A DNA stretch of 64,000 bases from CADEED01 sp043747835 (GTDB lineage: Bacteria; Pseudomonadota; Gammaproteobacteria; Steroidobacterales; Steroidobacteraceae): the NCBI GenBank assembly GCA_043747835.1, contig JAYTOK010000086.1:55404-119403 (forward strand). The letters run 5' to 3'. Of this stretch, positions 1 through 8,530 are shown one piece after another. Both the position numbers and the translations under genes were made by a program. Each line of letters starts with the position of its first letter. Position 1 is the stretch's first letter. The notes under the pieces were generated by a model. The model saw nothing but the letters and a program-made list of their open reading frames with translations. It made no database searches and had not been told where the DNA came from.

Positions 1-12
1 ATGAAATCTTCC

Positions 13-1149
13 TTACTGAATACCGCGAATCGTCTTGAGGAAATCCGCCGCGGGCGTGAGTTCGTTGCCTGATCGGAAATCGAAGAGCGTGGCGTTTTCC
101 CAGTGCGAACCCGTGCCCCAGCGCGTGGGGCAGCGAGTCGAGACCCAGGCGGGCTCCCAGTACACGACACCGACGCCGCCCGCGCGCAGTGTCATGCCGA
201 CGATGTCGTTCATGAACCGCTGCTGGCCACGCATCGTCGCAGGATAACCGCGATGCAGCGAGTCTTCACCCAGCAGGTTGGGCGCCTTGTCCCCGGCATC
301 GCGCAACGTGAACGGATACGAAACTTCAACGATCACGAAGGGACGGTCGAATCGCTTTCGCACGCGCGCGATGGCCGCCTCGGCCTGTGTGAGATTCGAC
401 GACGACCACTTTGGGTAGTAGCTGATGCCGATGAGATCGAAGTCGCGCACGCCGGCGGCCACCGCTGCCGCGAACCACGGCTCGACGTTCTCGGGCTGCG
501 CGACGTGCAGCATCACCTTCGGGCTGGAACCATCGGCGGCGCGCGCCTCGCGCACCGCACGGATGCCCGCGTTGAGAATCTTCGCGTTGCGTGCCCAGTC
601 GATCGGGTCTCCCTTCGTGTCGGCGGGCCGCAGCATCTGCGTATTTGTCTCGTTGCCCACCTGGACCATGTGCGGCAGCAGACCTTTCGAATTCAACCGC
701 GCGAGCACATCGCGCGTGTATTCGTAGACACGGACCGCGAGCTTGTCGGGATCGTCGATGTCCGCCTTCCACGAAGCGGGGATCGTCTGCTTCTGTGGGT
801 CCGCCCAGTCGTCGGAATAGTGGAAGTCGAGCAGCACGTTCATGCCGGCCTTCTTCGCGCGCTCCATCGAACGCGTGACGTCCGCTTCGGTGCTGAAGTT
901 CGTCCAGTCGGGGTTGTTCCAGAGCCGCAGGCGCACGAGGTTGGCGCCGCCCTGCGCGAACAACTCATACGGGTCGCGCACTTTGCCACCCGCGCGGAAT
1001 TCCGCGCCGCAGCTTTCGACTTCGTTGACGTAGGACAGGTCGACGCCCGCGTAGTTGCTGGACTGGCCGGTGACGGCTGCGGGCGGAGCGCCGCTGGCCG
1101 ACGTCGCCATCGAGAGCAGCAGGAGCGTGTACGAAACGTTCTTCATCAT
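13..1149 (-). CDS. GH53 endo-beta-1,4-galactanase (arabinogalactanase)
   Basis: Secreted glycoside hydrolase expected to cut beta-1,4-galactan side chains of pectin. An N-terminal signal peptide (about 20 residues ending near ASGA) is followed by one TIM barrel. The acid/base glutamate lies in VGNETNT and the nucleophile in VIVEVSYP, both as in family GH53, and the length of about 378 residues is typical. I start at 1149 (ATGATG; 1146 is equally possible) because the longer frame reads through the terminator stem upstream. It follows the TonB receptor gene on the same strand, which suggests galactan capture and hydrolysis. Confident in family; exact substrate inferred. Confidence 0.9.
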   Translation of the reverse strand: MMKNVSYTLLLLSMATSASGAPPAAVTGQSSNYAGVDLSYVNEVESCGAEFRAGGKVRDPYELFAQGGANLVRLRLWNNPDWTNFSTEADVTRSMERAKKAGMNVLLDFHYSDDWADPQKQTIPASWKADIDDPDKLAVRVYEYTRDVLARLNSKGLLPHMVQVGNETNTQMLRPADTKGDPIDWARNAKILNAGIRAVREARAADGSSPKVMLHVAQPENVEPWFAAAVAAGVRDFDLIGISYYPKWSSSNLTQAEAAIARVRKRFDRPFVIVEVSYPFTLRDAGDKAPNLLGEDSLHRGYPATMRGQQRFMNDIVGMTLRAGGVGVVYWEPAWVSTRCPTRWGTGSHWENATLFDFRSGNELTPAADFLKTIRGIQ

Positions 1150-1160
1150 GGCCCCCCAAG

Positions 1161-1190
1161 AAAAATGCGCGGGGAGAGGCTCCCCGCGCA
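1161..1190 (-). terminator. Rho-independent terminator between TonB receptor and galactanase
   Basis: A perfect 10-bp stem (arms 1166-1175 and 1181-1190, 5-nt loop) is followed on the minus strand by five T at 1165-1161. It lies 23 bp after the TonB receptor stop and just before the galactanase start. It may end most receptor transcripts and lower galactanase expression, or the galactanase may have its own promoter. Confidence 0.8.
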
Positions 1191-1213
1191 TTCGAGATTA
1201 CGCCTCTTCGCGA

Positions 1214-3850
1214 TCAGTACTTGAACGTGAAGTCGAGCAGCGCGCGGCGGCCGTAGACGTCATACGAGCCCAGGCGATTCGTATCGTTGTCACGCGTCGT
1301 CAGGCTGCGCTCATTCGTCAGGTTGTTCACCTGGAAGCGAAGACCGATCGAATCGTTGATCTGGTACGACGTGCTGAAGTCGAGAAGCGACTCTTCGGCG
1401 AGCGTACGCAGATCCGCGCCGTTCCATCCCGGGATGGTCGTGGACGGTGAGGTGTACTTGTAGCCGACACGTGCTTCGAAACCCGAGCGGCTGTACCAGA
1501 GGTCCAGCGTGGCGTTGTGCTCAGCCCAGCCCGCGACGGGCAGAGGATTCTCCGCGGGGTAGAACTCCTGCACATCGGCGTCGGCATACGCGTAGTTGAA
1601 GTAGATGCCGAAGTCCTTGAGCGCGCCCGCGAACGGCGTCTGGAACGTGAATTCCGCGCCCGCGATGCCGCCACCCTCGCCGTTGAACGGTCCGGTGACC
1701 GCGTACGTCGTGCCGTCGATCGTAACGGGTTCGGTCGTGTAGCCGATGTGGCTGTCGACGTCCTTGTAGTACACGGCCAGCGCGATCAACGCTTCGGGCT
1801 TGAAGTACCACTCGTACGAAACGTCGAGCTGGTTGGCGACGAACGCATCGAGCGTCGGGTTGCCGCCGCTGCCGGTGGCCGGCGGCGTCGTGTTCCAAAG
1901 CTGACGCGACGCGCGCAGTTCGTCGAGCGGCGGACGCGCGATCACGCGACCGAGTCCGACGCGCAGCTTGCGGTCTTCGGCGAGATTGAAGTTGAAGTTC
2001 ACGCTCGGCAGGACTTCGGTGTAGTCGTGATCGATGCTGAGCGGCAGCAGTGCGCCGCCGTTCACCGAGCCGAAGCCCGTGCTCGTGGTCTCCGTCTGCA
2101 CGACGCGAACGCCCGCGTTGGCATTGAAGCCGATCGAGCCCAGCGAACCTTCGAAGCGCACCTTCGTGTATGCCTCCATTACCGACTCCTCGACGCCCCA
2201 GATGCTGCTCTGGACGATCGCCATCGGATTCACGGGCATGCCGCCATACACGGCGTCGATGATTTCATCGAAGTCGCCATTGAGCAGCGGCGGAACGTCG
2301 AACTCGCCGATGCGGTAGCTGGTGAACAGAGAGGCCGGCAATGCGGTGCCGTTGGTCGGCGAGATGAATTCCTGCTGGCGGCGGAAGAAGTCCTTGTCGC
2401 GCTCCGATCGGCGCACGCCGAACGCAAGCGACTTGAGCGAGCCGCCTTCGAACTCGCGGGTGAGATCAAGACGCAAGGCGGAGAGCTCGTCCTGCAGGTT
2501 GTCGGGACCGTCGGAAAGGCCCGGCAGCCAGTTGGGCGAGGACTGCGCCATCGCGGACGGGTCTTCGCTCAACGTAAGCCAGGGCTTGTTGCCCGCCGAC
2601 ATGTCGAACGACATCGTGGCGGGATAGACCTCGCTGCGGAACGCGGCCCACCGGTTCGCGCGCTCGGCGTTCGAGTGCGAGAGGTCGGCGACGAAATTCC
2701 AGGATCCGATGTCGAATCTGCCGTTCAAGCCGGTGACGAAGAGATCCTTGTCTTCGGTGTACTGCGCGATCACGTTGGTGACGGACGCGTAGCAATTGTC
2801 GAGCGTCGCCGCGACGACGACGTCGCCCACGAGCGTGTAGCTGGACGCCGGCGCGTTGTAGCAACCCGCGCTGCCGTTCGCCCAGTTGCCCGTCGTGCCG
2901 TTACGGCCGAACCAGGCCTGATTCTGGTCTTCGTCGATCGTGAACTTCGAGTACATCGCATCGAAGTTGATCTCGCCGGTGTCGCCCAAGCGAAACCCGA
3001 GCGCCACGTTCGCGCCGAATCGACCCTGCTCCAGCTTCTTCACCTCGGTTTGCGCGCCCCAGGGTGTCGGGTTCGGCGTGCCGTCGCCGTCGAGATCGCC
3101 TGTCGCATTGCCGGGATTGCTGACGCCGTCGTTGAAGCCCCAGCCCTGGAACGATTGATACCCGTTCTTCTGCTTCTGGCCGGTAACGCCGATGTTGAAC
3201 GCGAAGTTGTCGCCGATCGACTTCGTGAAGCTGCCACTGCCGCGATAACCGTACGGGTCGTAGTCGGGGAAATCCGTGCCGCCTTCGTACCAGACCGGGC
3301 CGGCGCGCAGCAGCAGCGTCGGGCCCGAATAGTTCAGCGGGCGAATCGTCTTGATGTCGATCGTGCCCGCGACACCGCCCGCGACCAGATCCGCGGACTG
3401 CGATTTGTAGACGTCGACGCCGGAGACGACTTCGGAAGGATAGATCTCCCAACGCACGTTGCGGTTGGGCTCGGAAGAAGCGACTTCGCGGCCGTTCACG
3501 AGACCGAGCACCAGACGCGGACCCAGGCCGCGCATCGCTGCCTGACTCTGGTTGCCACGATCGCGCGAACCGCTGACGCCGGGAAGGCGAACGAGCGTCT
3601 CCGCGATGGTCACATCCGGCAACGCGCCTATGTCACCGCCGGAGATCGCATCGACGACGAGGTCGGAATTGCGCTTTACCTCGAGTGCGCCCTGCAGGCT
3701 GGCGCGATACCCGGTGACGACGACTTCGGAGAGCTCCTCGCCTCCGTTGTTGCCTGCTGGCGCGTCCTGCGCGACGGCCGGATTGCTGACGAAATTGCTG
3801 GCGGAAAGCGCGGCTAGATAGGCCAACGCCTTTTTGTGCGTGAATTGCAT
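1214..3850 (-). CDS. TonB-dependent outer membrane receptor (Xanthomonas/Caulobacter type)
   Basis: Outer membrane importer of 878 residues driven by TonB/ExbBD. A signal peptide ends near AVAQDA, followed by the TonB-box/plug region. The plug carries VVDAISGGDIGALPD and RGLGPRLVLGLVNGRE, as in the TIGR01782 group used for plant glycans. The beta barrel follows and ends in an aromatic residue (FTFKY). A GGGGGGAG-like ribosome site precedes the ATG. It lies between a FadR-type regulator and a GH53 galactanase, so galacto-oligosaccharide uptake is the likely role. Substrate is inferred from context only. Confidence 0.92.
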   Translation of the reverse strand: MQFTHKKALAYLAALSASNFVSNPAVAQDAPAGNNGGEELSEVVVTGYRASLQGALEVKRNSDLVVDAISGGDIGALPDVTIAETLVRLPGVSGSRDRGNQSQAAMRGLGPRLVLGLVNGREVASSEPNRNVRWEIYPSEVVSGVDVYKSQSADLVAGGVAGTIDIKTIRPLNYSGPTLLLRAGPVWYEGGTDFPDYDPYGYRGSGSFTKSIGDNFAFNIGVTGQKQKNGYQSFQGWGFNDGVSNPGNATGDLDGDGTPNPTPWGAQTEVKKLEQGRFGANVALGFRLGDTGEINFDAMYSKFTIDEDQNQAWFGRNGTTGNWANGSAGCYNAPASSYTLVGDVVVAATLDNCYASVTNVIAQYTEDKDLFVTGLNGRFDIGSWNFVADLSHSNAERANRWAAFRSEVYPATMSFDMSAGNKPWLTLSEDPSAMAQSSPNWLPGLSDGPDNLQDELSALRLDLTREFEGGSLKSLAFGVRRSERDKDFFRRQQEFISPTNGTALPASLFTSYRIGEFDVPPLLNGDFDEIIDAVYGGMPVNPMAIVQSSIWGVEESVMEAYTKVRFEGSLGSIGFNANAGVRVVQTETTSTGFGSVNGGALLPLSIDHDYTEVLPSVNFNFNLAEDRKLRVGLGRVIARPPLDELRASRQLWNTTPPATGSGGNPTLDAFVANQLDVSYEWYFKPEALIALAVYYKDVDSHIGYTTEPVTIDGTTYAVTGPFNGEGGGIAGAEFTFQTPFAGALKDFGIYFNYAYADADVQEFYPAENPLPVAGWAEHNATLDLWYSRSGFEARVGYKYTSPSTTIPGWNGADLRTLAEESLLDFSTSYQINDSIGLRFQVNNLTNERSLTTRDNDTNRLGSYDVYGRRALLDFTFKY

Positions 3851-3918
3851 GTGACTCCCCCCCGGGACATGGATGACGATCGCTGCGTCGAAACAACACG
3901 AAATCGATTAATAGTATA

Positions 3919-3948
3919 AATATGCGCCGAGGGTATTGGCGCCGTCAA
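3919..3948 (-). promoter_or_regulatory. Possible sigma-70 promoter of the TonB receptor gene
   Basis: On the minus strand a TTGACG hexamer (3948-3943) is followed after 18 nt by CATATT (3924-3919). It lies in the AT-rich stretch that fills the 177-bp gap between regulator and receptor genes. The match is moderate and no operator palindrome for the GntR protein could be fixed. Confidence 0.3.
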
Positions 3949-4027
3949 CTGCGGCGTGTGTTACCGCTCTCGCGCCGTCGCGATTTGTTATCGCGCAACA
4001 ACGGAAATGGATCGCTCGCGCGATCCG

Positions 4028-4741
4028 TCAGTCTTTGGATTTGTCGTTGTTCGCGCGGTCGGCGCGTATCACGAGCATCAAGGCTTCCTTGATCAGCTCG
4101 CGGCAGGCCTTCGCGGCGGAGTCCGCGTTCCCGCTCTTGATCGCGCGGTAGATCTTCTCGTGCGCGTCGAAGTCCGCGACCGCGCCCTTCGTCTTGTTGG
4201 TCAGGCGGATGGAGAAGCGCAGCGCGGTTTCCACGATCGGCGTGAGCTGGTGGTAGAAGCGGTTGTGGCTGATCTCGAGGATCGTCGCGTGGAATGCGAT
4301 ATCGGCGGCGACGGAGTCGAAGTGCCCGCTCATTGCGCCGCGCATCTTCTCGAGTCGTTGCTTGAGCAACGCGAGATCGGCTTCGGTCGCATTGGTCGCG
4401 GCCAACGCCGCGGCGGCGGGTTCGATCCCGATGCGCACTTCGAGGAACTCGCGCACGAGACTGTGCGAGAAGTGGCGGTCGAGGATCCAGGTCAGCACCT
4501 CGGCATCGAGCAGGTCCCACCGGTCTTCGGTATGCACGTACGTGCCGACACGCGGCCGCTGGCCGATGAGTCCTTTCGTCGAGAGGATCTTCACCGCCTC
4601 GCGCATGACCGTGCGGCTCGCGCCGAATTTCTTGCCGAGCTCGGCTTCGATCGGCAGCGGCTTCCCGGCGGGAAGCTCGCCACGCACGATGGACGACCCG
4701 AGCTTCTGCACGAGCGATTGGGTCAGATTGACGCCGGCCAT
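4028..4741 (-). CDS. FadR-subfamily GntR transcriptional regulator
   Basis: Cytoplasmic DNA-binding regulator of 237 residues. The N-terminal winged helix (residues about 8-75) has PIEAELGKKFGASRTVMREAVKIL and a wing RPRVGTYV. The C-terminal all-helical FCD ligand domain carries DIAFHATILEISHN with candidate metal-binding histidines. FCD regulators usually sense sugar acids or other carboxylates. It is upstream of and co-oriented with the TonB receptor and galactanase genes, so it probably controls them. Effector unknown. Confidence 0.88.
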   Translation of the reverse strand: MAGVNLTQSLVQKLGSSIVRGELPAGKPLPIEAELGKKFGASRTVMREAVKILSTKGLIGQRPRVGTYVHTEDRWDLLDAEVLTWILDRHFSHSLVREFLEVRIGIEPAAAALAATNATEADLALLKQRLEKMRGAMSGHFDSVAADIAFHATILEISHNRFYHQLTPIVETALRFSIRLTNKTKGAVADFDAHEKIYRAIKSGNADSAAKACRELIKEALMLVIRADRANNDKSKD

Positions 4742-4803
4742 GGTTACCGAAATGCTGGAAAAGCGTGCGCTACGCTAACACGAGCGCGCCGCGCGATACG
4801 AAA

Positions 4804-5868
4804 TCAGTTCGCGACGAGCTCCACGCGACGATTCTTGCCGCGCCCCGCGTCGTCAGTGTTCGGCGCGACTGGACTGGCATAAGAAACGCCGAAGGCCTGC
4901 AATCGCTTTGCATCGATCTTGTATTGCGAAACCAGCTGCTCCACGACCGCCTCCGCGCGACGCTTCGAAAGATCCAGGTTCGGCGCGAAGCCGCCGACGT
5001 TGTCCGTATGCCCGACGACGAGCAACTTGAGCGAGCGGTTCGCCGCCAGCAGCTTCGCGATCTCGTCCATCGTCGCCCTGGACGCAGCCTTCACCTCGGT
5101 CTTACCGGAGTCGAAGAGGATGCCGTATAGCGCGACGCGCCCCGATGTCGTGATCGACGCAATCATGTCGCTCGCGCTCGGCGTGTCCATGGTCTGCGCC
5201 ATCGCTTTCGTCTCGAGCGTGTCGACCATCGCGAACGTGCGGCCATTGAAATTCTTGCAGTCGGCCGATGCCTCGATGGTGAAGGCCAGCACGGTGGCGT
5301 GGGTGTTGCCCGAGGGAATCTCGAGCGCCGTGAAACGCTGCTCGGCGAGCTTGTTGCTCACCGCGCAGTGCGCCGGGCTGTTGAACTTGTCGAGCACCTT
5401 GTCCATCGGCCAGAGGAATATGCCGATGCTCTGGTTGCCGCCGCCACCCGAGGAGACAGTGCGCTGTCCGCCGCCGCACTCGACGCCGAGACACTCATAC
5501 AACGATTTTCCGCCCTTGGCTTTAGCGGCGTTCTGGTAGTTGCGGATCGCGGCGAGCGGCGACGTGCCTTCGGGCAGCAGATAGACGTAGTGCTGCCGAC
5601 GGCCCTCGAGTTCGAGCTTCGAAGACGGCGCGTGGACCGCGTTGTTCTTGTTGTCGCGCTGGCCGGGCACGACCTTGAGCGTGTCCAGCGGGATCGTCAG
5701 CGTGTCGTAGTCCGCGCCGGTGTAGGTGATCAGCTTCGAGCCGGTGAACCGGCCGAGCGGTGCCGGATCCTTCGCGTTCGCGAGGTCCGCGGCGGGCACG
5801 GGCGTGACGGCCGCCAAGGCCGCCCGAACAGACAGCAACGACAACACGAAAATAGCTAGTGCGCGCAT
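4804..5868 (-). CDS. OmpA-family protein with DUF4892-like N-terminus
   Basis: Exported protein of 354 residues. A signal peptide (LLSVRAALA) is followed by a region resembling DUF4892 (YLLPEGTSPLAAI, SLYEC), then an OmpA C-terminal domain (about 240-354) with LFDSGKTEVK and LLVVGHTDNVGG, the peptidoglycan-binding signature. Likely sits in the outer membrane or periplasm tethered to the cell wall. I start at 5868 because GGAGAG lies 5-10 bases upstream and the signal peptide begins there; the open frame extends much further without support. Gene function unknown. Confidence 0.8.
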   Translation of the reverse strand: MRALAIFVLSLLSVRAALAAVTPVPAADLANAKDPAPLGRFTGSKLITYTGADYDTLTIPLDTLKVVPGQRDNKNNAVHAPSSKLELEGRRQHYVYLLPEGTSPLAAIRNYQNAAKAKGGKSLYECLGVECGGGQRTVSSGGGGNQSIGIFLWPMDKVLDKFNSPAHCAVSNKLAEQRFTALEIPSGNTHATVLAFTIEASADCKNFNGRTFAMVDTLETKAMAQTMDTPSASDMIASITTSGRVALYGILFDSGKTEVKAASRATMDEIAKLLAANRSLKLLVVGHTDNVGGFAPNLDLSKRRAEAVVEQLVSQYKIDAKRLQAFGVSYASPVAPNTDDAGRGKNRRVELVAN

Positions 5869-5996
5869 TCCGCTCTCCGAGGCATGTAGTTGGGCGGGAG
5901 CGAGACTAACTGATTGCGCGGTCGCGCCGCATTGGTCGCCATCGACCGACAGCCGCCCGATGGAGTGCGACTCGATGCCAGGCCGCCGGGCCGGAT

Positions 5997-6758
5997 TTAC
6001 ATCCCTTCGGTGACTCCGAGCTCGTGCAGGATCTTCACGCGCAACGCCTGCGCTTCCGGCGCCGACACCTTGCGCGGGTGCGCGAACGGCACGTCGAACG
6101 ACGCCTGGATGCGCGCGGGCCGTGGCGACAACACGAGAACGCGATCGGCCAGGTGGATGGCCTCCTCGACGTCGTGCGTGATCAGCATGACAGTGTGTTT
6201 TTCCTTCGCGAGGATGCGCAGCAACTCGTTCTGCATGCGCAGGCTCATCAACGCGTCGAGCGCCGAGAACGGCTCGTCCATGTAGAGAATCTCGGGCTTC
6301 ACGACGAGCGCGCGCGCGATCTCGCAGCGCTTCAACATGCCGCCCGAGAGCTCGTGCGGATAGTTGTTCTCGAAGCCCTTGAGGCCCACGAGTTCGGCGT
6401 AGTCGTGCGCGAGCGCCTCGCGGTTCGGCAGCTCGTCGGGCAGGCCGAACAGCAGGTTCTGCCGCACGGTGAGCCACGGGAACACGGAACCCTGTTGCGT
6501 GATCATCACGCCGTTCTTGTTCGGCGCGAGTCGCGGCTTGCCGTTCACGAGCACCGCGCCTGCGTCCGGCGCGAGGAATCCCGCGATGATGTTCATGAGC
6601 GTCGTCTTGCCGCAGCCGGAGGGGCCGACAATCGCGACGAACTCGCCGTCGCTCAGCTCGAAGTCCAGGCCCGCGATCACCTCGAGCCGACCTTTGTCCG
6701 TCGGGAATCCCTTCACGACGTTTTCGATCCTGACTTTCACCGGCGTATCAGTGCGCAT
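5997..6758 (-). CDS. NitT/TauT-type ABC transporter ATP-binding protein
   Basis: Cytoplasmic ATPase of 253 residues for the importer encoded upstream. It has Walker A GPSGCGKTT, a Q-loop region, the signature LSGGMLKR, Walker B ILYMDEPFSALD and switch histidine ITHD. The order and size match the SsuB/TauB/NrtD group. Its start overlaps the permease gene by 11 bp. It is the last gene of a five-gene operon that also encodes SCO1 and a cupredoxin-like protein. Substrate unknown. Confidence 0.92.
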   Translation of the reverse strand: MRTDTPVKVRIENVVKGFPTDKGRLEVIAGLDFELSDGEFVAIVGPSGCGKTTLMNIIAGFLAPDAGAVLVNGKPRLAPNKNGVMITQQGSVFPWLTVRQNLLFGLPDELPNREALAHDYAELVGLKGFENNYPHELSGGMLKRCEIARALVVKPEILYMDEPFSALDALMSLRMQNELLRILAKEKHTVMLITHDVEEAIHLADRVLVLSPRPARIQASFDVPFAHPRKVSAPEAQALRVKILHELGVTEGM

Positions 6759-7506
6759 AGCGCCACCGCACGTTCTTCATGCGTTCGAGCAATCGCATGC
6801 TGCCGTCGAGCATCAGGCCGATCAGTCCGATGATGATCATGCCGGCGAAGACGAGGTCGTAGCGATTGCCCGCGTTGCGCGCGTCCATGATCATGAAGCC
6901 GAGCCCTGACTCCAGCGCAACCATCTCCGCGGCCACGACGACGAGCCAAGCGACGCCGAGACCGATGCGCATGCCGATGATGATGTCCGGCAAGGTCGCC
7001 GGAAACACCACTTGCCGGAAGAACTTGGCGCGCGGCACACCGAAGTTCTCCGCCGCGCGCAGGTATCGCTTTTCGATCGTGTGCACGCCGGAAGTCGTCT
7101 GCACGATCATCGGAAACACCGAGGCGATGAAGATGAGGTAGATAGGCGATGCGTTGCCGACGCCGAACCACAGGATCGAGATCGGGATCCAGGCGATCGG
7201 CGAGATCGGCCGCAGGATCTGGAAGATCGGGTTCAGCGTGACGAATGCGCCGCGCACGCGGCCCATCCACAGGCCGAGCGGGATCGCGAGGACGACCGCG
7301 ATGCCGAAGCCGATGCCGACTCGCATCAGCGAGGCGCCGATGTGTTCCCAAAGCGTGCCGTCCTCCGCGAGCTCGACCGCCCCTCTCACGACCTTGTCGG
7401 GCGGCGGGAAGATGACGCTCTCGGTTAGGTGCACCACGAGCCACCAGATGCTGATGAGGATCGTCGCCACCACAATGGATGGCCACGTTGATCTGAATCT
7501 GTTCAT
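6748..7506 (-). CDS. NitT/TauT-type ABC transporter permease
   Basis: Inner membrane permease of about 252 residues with roughly six hydrophobic segments. The EAA-type loop (AAENFGVPRAKFFRQVVFPATLPDI, residues about 145-170) docks the ATPase. I start at ATG 7506, which overlaps the stop of the upstream gene as ATGA and has GAGAGAAG ahead of it. Close to SsuC/TauC in layout. Forms the channel of the importer with the gene at 5997-6758. Confidence 0.9.
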   Translation of the reverse strand: MNRFRSTWPSIVVATILISIWWLVVHLTESVIFPPPDKVVRGAVELAEDGTLWEHIGASLMRVGIGFGIAVVLAIPLGLWMGRVRGAFVTLNPIFQILRPISPIAWIPISILWFGVGNASPIYLIFIASVFPMIVQTTSGVHTIEKRYLRAAENFGVPRAKFFRQVVFPATLPDIIIGMRIGLGVAWLVVVAAEMVALESGLGFMIMDARNAGNRYDLVFAGMIIIGLIGLMLDGSMRLLERMKNVRWRYAH

Positions 7507-7937
7507 TGTTGTTTCTTCTCTCGCCACTCACGCAATCGCCAACGAATCTTCTGCCAGGGCCAAACCGGCGCCGGCTCGACTTCCACCGTCATCTGTCCGC
7601 TCGCGTGCGCCGTGCACGCGAAGTCGTAACTCGACGCTTGCTCGAACGGCAGCCGGAAACTCTGCCCCGGCATCAGGATCGTGGGACCGAACACCTGCGG
7701 CACGTCGTCCAGATTGCGCAGCAGCAGCACGTCGTTGAGTCCCAGCGTCAGAGTGATCTTCGAAGGCAGGATCTCGACTTTGTCGCCTGCCATGCGCCGC
7801 GCATACGTCCCTTTCGGGATCTCGAACAATTCATCGCGGGTCGACCCGTGGATCGGCGCGAATCCCGTCCATCCCACCGCGACGACGACAGCCAGAATCA
7901 ACGGCGACGCCAAAAGCCACGCGCGCTGACGAGTCAC
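7503..7937 (-). CDS. Membrane-anchored cupredoxin-like protein
   Basis: Small protein of 144 residues with one N-terminal membrane helix (LILAVVVAVGW) and a periplasmic beta domain. Its end has CTAHASGQM, the C-x3-H-x4-M spacing of a type 1 copper loop. The upstream histidine expected near NLDDVPQVFGP is not there, so the copper site may be incomplete or differently built. The GTG start overlaps the SCO1 stop as GTGA, and the gene end overlaps the permease start. A role in copper handling is inferred from fold and the SCO1 neighbour. Confidence 0.7.
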   Translation of the reverse strand: MTRQRAWLLASPLILAVVVAVGWTGFAPIHGSTRDELFEIPKGTYARRMAGDKVEILPSKITLTLGLNDVLLLRNLDDVPQVFGPTILMPGQSFRLPFEQASSYDFACTAHASGQMTVEVEPAPVWPWQKIRWRLREWREKKQQ

Positions 7938-8530
7938 GTTCGCAGCAGGATCCTGAGATCGTGCACGAAGTCGTCGCTCGGGTGCCCGTACGGCATGACC
8001 GCGCGCAGTCCGCCCTTGCGATCGATCAGGTAGATGGACGACGAGTGCCCGATCGTATAGCTGCCGTCGGGGGATACGTTCTTCGAGGAAGAGATGCCCC
8101 AGTTCTTCTGCGCCGCGTCGATCTGCGCGCGCGTGCCGACGCCGCCGATGAAGGTCGGGTCGAACGACGCGAGGTACTTCTTCATATGCGCTTCGGTGTC
8201 GCGTTCCGGATCGACGGTGACGTAGATCACTTGCACGTTGCTTGCGTCCGCGCCGAGCTTCTTGCGCGCGCCCGCGAGCGTCGCGAGCGTGATCGGACAG
8301 ACCTCGCCGCAGTTGCTGAAGCCGAACGCGACGAGCACGGCCTTGCCCCTGAAGCGCGCGAGATCGATGGGTTGACCATCCGTGCCCTGTAGTTTGAGCG
8401 CGGGCGCAGGCATCACGGGGCTCAGCACACCGGCCTTGAGAGCGGGGGCCGGCGCGGGCGTCGTCACGGGCGCCGCCGCTTGCGCGGGCGCCAGCGACAC
8501 GGCTAACAACAACGGCGCGAGCAGTCGCAT
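7934..8530 (-). CDS. SCO1/SenC family copper chaperone
   Basis: Periplasmic thioredoxin-fold protein of 198 residues with a signal peptide (LLLAVSLAPAQAAA). It keeps both SCO1 copper-binding elements: the CxxxC motif in NCGEVCP and the distal histidine in IGHSSSIYL. SCO proteins deliver copper or reduce the CuA site of cytochrome oxidase. Here the gene is not beside the cox genes but inside an ABC importer operon. ATG 8530 overlaps the upstream stop as TGATG; the longer open frame is rejected. Confidence 0.9.
   Translation of the reverse strand: MRLLAPLLLAVSLAPAQAAAPVTTPAPAPALKAGVLSPVMPAPALKLQGTDGQPIDLARFRGKAVLVAFGFSNCGEVCPITLATLAGARKKLGADASNVQVIYVTVDPERDTEAHMKKYLASFDPTFIGGVGTRAQIDAAQKNWGISSSKNVSPDGSYTIGHSSSIYLIDRKGGLRAVMPYGHPSDDFVHDLRILLRT

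Noticed and set aside
1517..3817. 766-codon plus-strand open frame opposite the TonB receptor
   Set aside because: It is Arg/Val/Glu-rich with no domain, and mirrors the codon pattern of a confident receptor gene; typical antisense shadow in high-GC DNA.
5869..6477. N-terminal extension of the OmpA-like protein
   Set aside because: Overlaps the ABC ATPase gene, lacks a ribosome site, and the signal peptide begins at 5868.
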